Origin: Dimorphilus gyrociliatus
Lineage: Eukaryota > Annelida > Polychaeta > Dinophilidae
Assembly: GCA_904063045.1 (NCBI GenBank)
Contig: CAJFCJ010000036.1
Coordinates: 62,001-126,000 of the forward strand
Direction of reading: 5' to 3'
DNA length: 64,000 nt
Part shown: positions 58,779-64,000 of the stretch, piece by piece
Layout: each line of letters starts with the position of its first letter
Position numbering within the stretch: the first letter of the stretch is position 1
Position numbers and translations under genes: made by a program
Notes under the pieces: model-generated
The model's input: only the letters and a program-made list of their open reading frames with translations
Database searches by the model: none
Told to the model about the DNA's origin: nothing

Positions 58779-59389
58779 ATCAAGATTAAATTTCATGAAT
58801 AATACATATTTTTTTAGTTTTTTTTTACTGTACAAAGTGATTAATTCACTGACAATTTGTGTTTTATGCTGCTATACATTGTATAGGAATCATCTATTTA
58901 TAGAAACAATGGATATATGTAATTAAGCACAAAATTTACGTTAATACAATATGTTTGAACATAATTCAAATAGCAAATATTTCTTCAATCATAGCTGCAA
59001 AATGTAAAATGTCTTTTTCATAATTTTCCATATCTTTCATGACAATATTCTTGATTGGAAAAACAATTGATCTACAAAGACCTACTCTCTTTTGGTTAAG
59101 TTTCAAGAAATATTCTAATTAATAAAAAAATTAATAATGAATAATTATTTTATTATTGTTTGTCAAAATATTTAAATAGTTTACTAAAAACATTAAATTG
59201 GTTTGTGAGCACAATAAATTACAAATGTCAAAAAATCCATTTCCGAAATATCTGAAATGCCACTTTAAATATTTTTATTCCAAATAATGATATACAATGA
59301 TTTCCAATTAGGTCACATTCTGAAAAGTTTAGACATTTTAATGTGTTTGTTGATTAGCAAAAATTTCAACTTTTGAACCATTTATCAAT
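58779..59389. other. Intergenic
   Basis: 3' flank of the receptor; no gene seen. Confidence 0.5.
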
Positions 59390-60060
59390 AGCTATTCAAT
59401 AACTGTACATTCAATACATTCAAGTTTTCTTAGATTACAATTACTTAAATTGAAAGATTTTAACCTTTTTTTTTGACTTTCAAGTCCACTACATATTTCT
59501 AATAATCCATTATCACTCATTGTTAAATTAATTGTCAGTTTAATTAATTCTATTCTGGAGCATTCTTTAGCGTATTTCCAATCATTTTACAATCATTTGC
59601 TAAAAGTTAACAATCTTTCAATTTAAGTTGTTTTAAATAATTTGATGATAGGGCGAGCCCATTATAAATCTCTACTAATCCACTTCCCACATTTGGATTG
59701 CCACTTAAATCCATAATTTAAATAAATAATATACAAATATTCTCAAGGTTATGAGTTCTACAATGCAATGAACACTCTTTATTATGTGTTACACATGTAT
59801 TCTTATTGAATTGTAGCTGTTGGCACGAATTTAAGGGGAAATTCTTGCAAAATGTTTAATTTTACCTTCTGATAATTTCATTTGTCGTCTGCAAGAGGAT
59901 AACTAATTTGCATATTACGAATATGTAATTTTTTTAAATATCAAAGACAAAATGAATGCTGACAGTTCAAAACTCCATGATTCTTTCCAACCAATGATTC
60001 GTTAAGTTTCCACTGACATATCCTTTAACTGTCGAATGAGCAGTATCAGAACGAATCTAA
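59390..60060 (-). pseudogene. RNI-type leucine-rich repeat relic
   Basis: Minus-strand pieces read MDLSGNPNVGSGLVEIYNGL, LKQLKLKDC, NGLLEICSGLESQKK, LKSFNLSNCNLRKLEC and KKLHIRNMQISYPLADD. This is the ribonuclease-inhibitor LRR pattern found in NLR and similar proteins. Stops and frame changes separate the repeats and no other domain is present. Confidence 0.5.
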
Positions 60061-60409
60061 TTTGAAATTCTCTACATATACAGAGTCTTGTATAATGATC
60101 GATAATAAAAGCGGCCATGATTCGTGAAGAAATTCAAACCTGACTGTTTGTTTATTACTATGTCAACTTAGAGAAGAACTGACTAGAGAATAAATTGATT
60201 TGAATTTATTTTTGGAACATGATTCATTATTATAACAAAACCTATAATGCCAATTAATTAGATATTTAGCAATGTTATAACTAATCTAAATGGTGTAACC
60301 ACAGTGTCATTAGTTGAAAAATACCAGTGATTATATATAAACACAGCTATGAAGAGCAAAAAACAATTGTTTAGTTTAGGTCAATGAACTTGAATATATC
60401 ATTGCAAGT

Positions 60410-61560
60410 ACACAATGCTAATTGAATTCTGTGGAAATTGAAACAAAAAGGATGCACATATAGTTTCTTAGACGGGAAAAAATGTTATATATTATAAATT
60501 TAACAATTTCTATTCAACAATTCTTATTTGGATTGGGGAAAATTTTATCAAAATGCTGGCCAAACTCTTGAAAGTGCTGTTATAATTGTAAATATAAAGA
60601 ATTTTTTGACAAACTATACTTAAAAGTAATTATTTGTGTTTTCAATTTAATTCTGGTTTGTATAAATATTGTTAAATTATATATACCAATCGAGAGAATC
60701 TGTTTATTAGATTCTTCTTTGATAACCAGATCAGGAGGATCGAGTAGTGGATTCACAGTTTTCCTAAATACTAGAAAGAACGATTATATTTGAGCAACAA
60801 CCTTATCTACTGGATTTAGGGTGAGTACTTTTTAAAATTTACTTTCAAAATTAAATAAATTAATAAACAGGTTCTTATTCATAATTCAAAAGATCATCCG
60901 GAAATGATAGAGAAAGGTATTAAAGTCATCTTTGGAAGGGAATACCTTTTGTCAACAACTTTGGAAGTTACAAACTTTCTTAATAAGCCATATGGAGATT
61001 GTAATCAAGATAGAAACTATAGACTTCTATAGTCATTGTTCTATTGCAATTTTTTTCAAATTATGTAGAAAAGCAATGCAAATGTATTTCACCGGAAATG
61101 AAGAAAAGTATGTATGGTTTATTTGTTTGTTTTTTGGTTATTTTTTTAAATTTAAAGTATTCAAATTAGAAAAGAAAGATACAATTGTTTGTGCTCCATT
61201 CAATTTGGTATGCATTAAGAAGAAAACAGCTATTTATATTGGAAATGAGATATTTACTCATTGCAATTGTCGGAATCAATGCTACAATTCTCAATATCAT
61301 ATTCGTCTTTCGTCGTCTGAATTTCGAAATGATTTGAAGCAAATATTAGGCTCTGAACAGTTTAATCCTGATAATATACTTATTGTTAATGTCTTCTTTT
61401 CATCAATGATCTCCGATATAACCACTGAAAAACCAGGTATGGCTGACTCTTTTGTCAGATGTTGGTGGTGCATTTGGACTTGTTTTGGGTGCTTACTGAA
61501 TTTTTTGATTTTCTAAGTGATACAATCATTCATATTCTATTCAAACATATGTTACGGTAG
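60410..61560 (+). pseudogene. DEG/ENaC (amiloride-sensitive) channel relic
   Basis: Successive pieces match the channel family in order: FCGN with TYSFLDGKKC (60420-60480) and AGQTLESAVIIVNIK. An exon from 60871 follows an acceptor and reads VLIHNSKDHPEMIEKGIKVI, then FLNKPYGDC. After that come HCNCRNQCYNSQYHIRLSSS, ILIVNVFFSS, and the pore-helix motif LLSDVGGAFGLVLG near 61445-61490, then FFDFLSDTIIHILF. Frame changes are needed near 61020, 61440 and 61495, and stops occur upstream. The protein would have been a sodium channel of the plasma membrane; this copy cannot make it as read. Confidence 0.75.
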
Positions 61561-62639
61561 CAGTTGAGTAGTATGTATTTTCTGATACTATAAAAATATT
61601 TCAGGATACCTATTCTCTGGAAAAATTCCAATTGTTTGAAATAGTAGGGAGGTAAATAATGGATGAATCACGCAGAAGAGACCTACTCATGCTAGAGTAA
61701 AGTGAAAAAAACCAGGATATTTAATCCATGAGGAAAGGCAGCAACTATTAGTTAAGATAGATAAGAAATCCATTTCCCTAATACTAGATCCTAAGTTCTT
61801 TTCATTTTGCTTTCCCTAAAGTAAATTAGAGCTAAAAGAAATTTTAAAGTTTCCGAAACTTGAAAAAGTGCCTCATCTCTCTCTCTCTCTCTGCAAAGTT
61901 GGACCTCTCAACATGTTTACCTGCAATCCTTTTGCAGCATCATTCTCTTATTAAAATTTTCTACTAGTTGATTGTGCTTTTGCTAATTGAAATATTATTG
62001 TTTTTTCTTTTTAATACAGTAACATCTCTGTTTGAAATGTGTTTAACAAAGTCAGTTTTCTTCTTTCTGAACTTGATTATCAATGTAGTTATGGTACAGC
62101 TAATCCTCAGTAATGTCCAAATGGACTTTTTTTTATAATATAATATATTCCAATCAAATTATATGCACACTAAGAGTTCTGAAACAAATGACGTTGACTG
62201 TCCTGGAGAAGTACTTTGAATTGTCATTGACTCATATTCAGCTGATGTCTTAGAATACATTACAGAAATCATGTGATAGCTGTAAAGTTAGTCAAAATGG
62301 AAAATATCGTTCTATTTAGAAAATGTTAAATATTGATGAAATAGTACATTACGCAAACTCTTCTAAAAACAAAAATATCGCTACTTTTCATTGTTACTCT
62401 GCTAATAATAAGAAATATAAATGCAAAATTCACAGAATGTTTTATTAAGATATTTTTCAAGACAAAATTACTAATAGAATTTATAAATCACGTGACTAAA
62501 AGTTCAAAAGATATATCATTCAACGGAGATTTTTACGTCATAACTCTTATACATTTTCTAAATTGTTGCGGGCACGAATTTCTATAAAAGGAATATTTAG
62601 CTATTCAAATATTCTTTCTATATAGAACGGTGTGCACAA
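61561..62639. other. Intergenic with CT microsatellite
   Basis: No gene seen. A CT run occurs near 61875-61892 and TCACGTGA at 62488-62495. Confidence 0.5.
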
Positions 62640-63177
62640 ACTTATGAGTCATTGAATGATCGTGACTAGTGTGGGAAAGCCCTCCCCCCCTCTCTCTCTC
62701 TATTCATCTGACTCGTCAGAATAAGGCGTGTGAGTCACATGAACGATTTTTATACAACTGACAAGTCGAAAACGAATCAAACTATAACAAGCGTTGGTAA
62801 GTGAATGTTTATTATTCAAACTTCTCCAGTTAATTTATCTATTAATTAATTGATTAGTAAATTATTAAGAATAGAATATCTATCTTAATAGAACTAATAG
62901 AATATATAATTCTAAATGTTTGAAATTTAATAGTAAAAGCAGGAAATTCGAATTTACATAGGAAAGACAACAAGGCTTTCTACACCATATTTTTAATAAA
63001 TTTAGAGATAATTTATTCTGATAACAGCGACTTCCGGTCAATACTGTTTTGAAATCTTTTTTTATACAACCAGAGGTGTTTTATTCAAAGTACTTTTTTT
63101 ACAGTATCTCTAACATTTTAAAACTAGAAATTCAACAATTAAATTTCTATTTTCAATTCTTTTACAGAGTGCCGACA
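62640..63177 (+). other. Probable 5' UTR exon and intron of the Smaug gene
   Basis: A strong donor (GCGTTG then GTAAGT at about 62797) and an acceptor (TTTTACAG ending 63167) suggest a non-coding first exon ending near 62796 and a 370-base intron. A CT-rich tract at about 62680-62702 lies just upstream, perhaps near the transcription start. Confidence 0.5.
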
Positions 63178-64000
63178 ATGATGAACCACAGCGCAATTAA
63201 TTCGTTCTTGAAGACGCCCGACTACAGTTTGTATAGGGATCAAGTAAACAACGTTATGGCTCAGTTTAATATGTGGAACGATTGCGAACAAACTGTAGCA
63301 CTATTCAAGCTAGTCCATAGTATGAGGCCTACTCACGCACGCCTTCTATGCAGAACTCTTGAACAATCACTGAATAATGATGAGGCTTTAAAGAAAAGTG
63401 ACGAGGAGGCAAACGATTCCGCCTACTTGAGGCGACTTGCCCAGGAAACGGATACAGCAGGGGCTTTGAGAAATTTACTGGCTCATATTCCTCTTCTCCG
63501 TCCCGGTTTGAAAGAGGTCAAACAAGATTATATTTGTCTTATAAAACGCCTAATGCAATTGGCCGCTCACGAAGGACGTCAGACGGAAGAATGCCGCCAA
63601 TTGGCTATGTATCTTGTCTTGCACCCTGCTCTCACCCAGACCGAGATTCAAGAGTTTAAGACCTGGTATTCAGATCTGGAACAACAACAGCAGCTAATGT
63701 CGATTCGGGCCCCAAACGTGACATCTAACGACAAAGAAGAAAATACCAGCAGTTGGCCACCAAGCTCTCTAGGAGATTCCGGACTTGAATTAAATTACAT
63801 AGTTGATGATAATACATATGGCTCAGCTTGGACACAACATAGGCCCCTCGGCTATTCAGGCAGTATGGGCGTAACCAACAATGTTTCAACCACTCGTTTT
63901 AAGTTGCAAACTATTGATCCGACACCTCAGCCATGTTTTGAAAAATCCAAAGTTTGTTCAACTATATCGAGCCCACCTGGTCTATGTAACATTTATAATA
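63178..64000 (+). CDS. SAMD4: Smaug (SAMD4) homolog, 5' part, cut by the window end
   Basis: The exon begins after an acceptor at 63167, and ATG 63178 opens 274 codons with no stop. Residues about 19-65 read YRDQVNNVMAQFNMWNDCEQ, TVALFKLV, then THARLLCRTLEQSL, which is the Smaug similarity region 1 (in other animals FRDQV...WNECEQTVAL...TQARFLQ..LEHSL). A helical region follows (LKEVKQDYICLIKRLMQLAA, CRQLAMYLVLHPAL), matching the second similarity region, then a low-complexity Ser/Pro-rich linker. The RNA-binding SAM domain should lie beyond the window. Smaug binds stem-loops in mRNAs and recruits deadenylase and translational repressors in the cytoplasm. Codon use here is less AT-rich than in neighbouring genes, as for a conserved housekeeping or developmental gene. 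Confidence 0.93.
   Translation, partial: MMNHSAINSFLKTPDYSLYRDQVNNVMAQFNMWNDCEQTVALFKLVHSMRPTHARLLCRTLEQSLNNDEALKKSDEEANDSAYLRRLAQETDTAGALRNLLAHIPLLRPGLKEVKQDYICLIKRLMQLAAHEGRQTEECRQLAMYLVLHPALTQTEIQEFKTWYSDLEQQQQLMSIRAPNVTSNDKEENTSSWPPSSLGDSGLELNYIVDDNTYGSAWTQHRPLGYSGSMGVTNNVSTTRFKLQTIDPTPQPCFEKSKVCSTISSPPGLCNIYN

Noticed and set aside
1-64000. CRISPR arrays, tRNA or rRNA genes
   Set aside because: No regularly spaced direct repeats, no tRNA-like cloverleaf and no rRNA-like conserved stretch were noticed. I could not run a covariance search, so a tRNA might be missed.

Overview
This is AT-rich (roughly 30% GC) nuclear DNA of an animal. The genes are split by very short GT-AG introns, mostly 50-90 bases with a few of several hundred, and they encode animal families: a nuclear receptor, Smaug, caspase, DEG/ENaC channel, sea-urchin-egg-lectin, SRCR, CTLD and LDLa domains, and LRR receptors with seven membrane spans. 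Compact genes, many lineage-specific secreted or surface proteins and many Tc1 relics suggest a small invertebrate. I cannot fix the phylum from the sequence alone.

Layout. 0-6 kb: transposon relics (Tc1, Ty3/gypsy-like) and a broken receptor fragment. 7.5-15.2 kb: secreted proteins, comprising an intact 264-residue two-domain protein (-), an intact 576-residue tandem discoidin/fucolectin-like protein (+), a discoidin-like exon (-) and a broken cysteine-rich plus Ly6 GPI-type gene (-). 15.8-22.9 kb: MITEs, a broken apple-domain 7TM receptor (+) and a Tc1 element. 23.4-28.9 kb: an intact 21-exon gene (-) for a 1359-residue protein with two catalytically dead caspase-like domains and one caspase domain that keeps its catalytic His and Cys. 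30-33 kb: a three-domain SUEL lectin gene with damage in domain 1, then an intact divergent nuclear receptor. 35-37.9 kb: a broken surface-protein gene split by a Tc1 element with an intact transposase. 38-44 kb: two intact GNAT acetyltransferases flanking a dead receptor copy. 45.9-58.8 kb: two large receptor genes head to head, each with SRCR-like domains, CTLD, LDLa repeats, LRR, 7TM and a short kinase-like tail. 59-61.6 kb: LRR and DEG/ENaC relics. 63.2 kb to the end: the 5' part of a Smaug (SAMD4) gene.

How the parts relate. The dominant theme is one receptor family. It has two large members (45911-52297 and 52459-58778) and at least four relics elsewhere in the window. The two large members form an inverted pair sharing a 161-base intergenic space, and about 1.08 kb of them is essentially identical at the DNA level, intron included, while the flanks are strongly diverged. 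This points to recent gene conversion. The receptors, the triple caspase protein and the many secreted lectin-like proteins would fit recognition and defence functions, but that is inference.

Exon structures were built by hand from splice sites and reading-phase continuity. Where every junction keeps phase (the 7.5, 10.0, 23.4, 31.8, 38.0 and 43.2 kb genes) I am confident. For the two large receptors only part of the junctions were checked.
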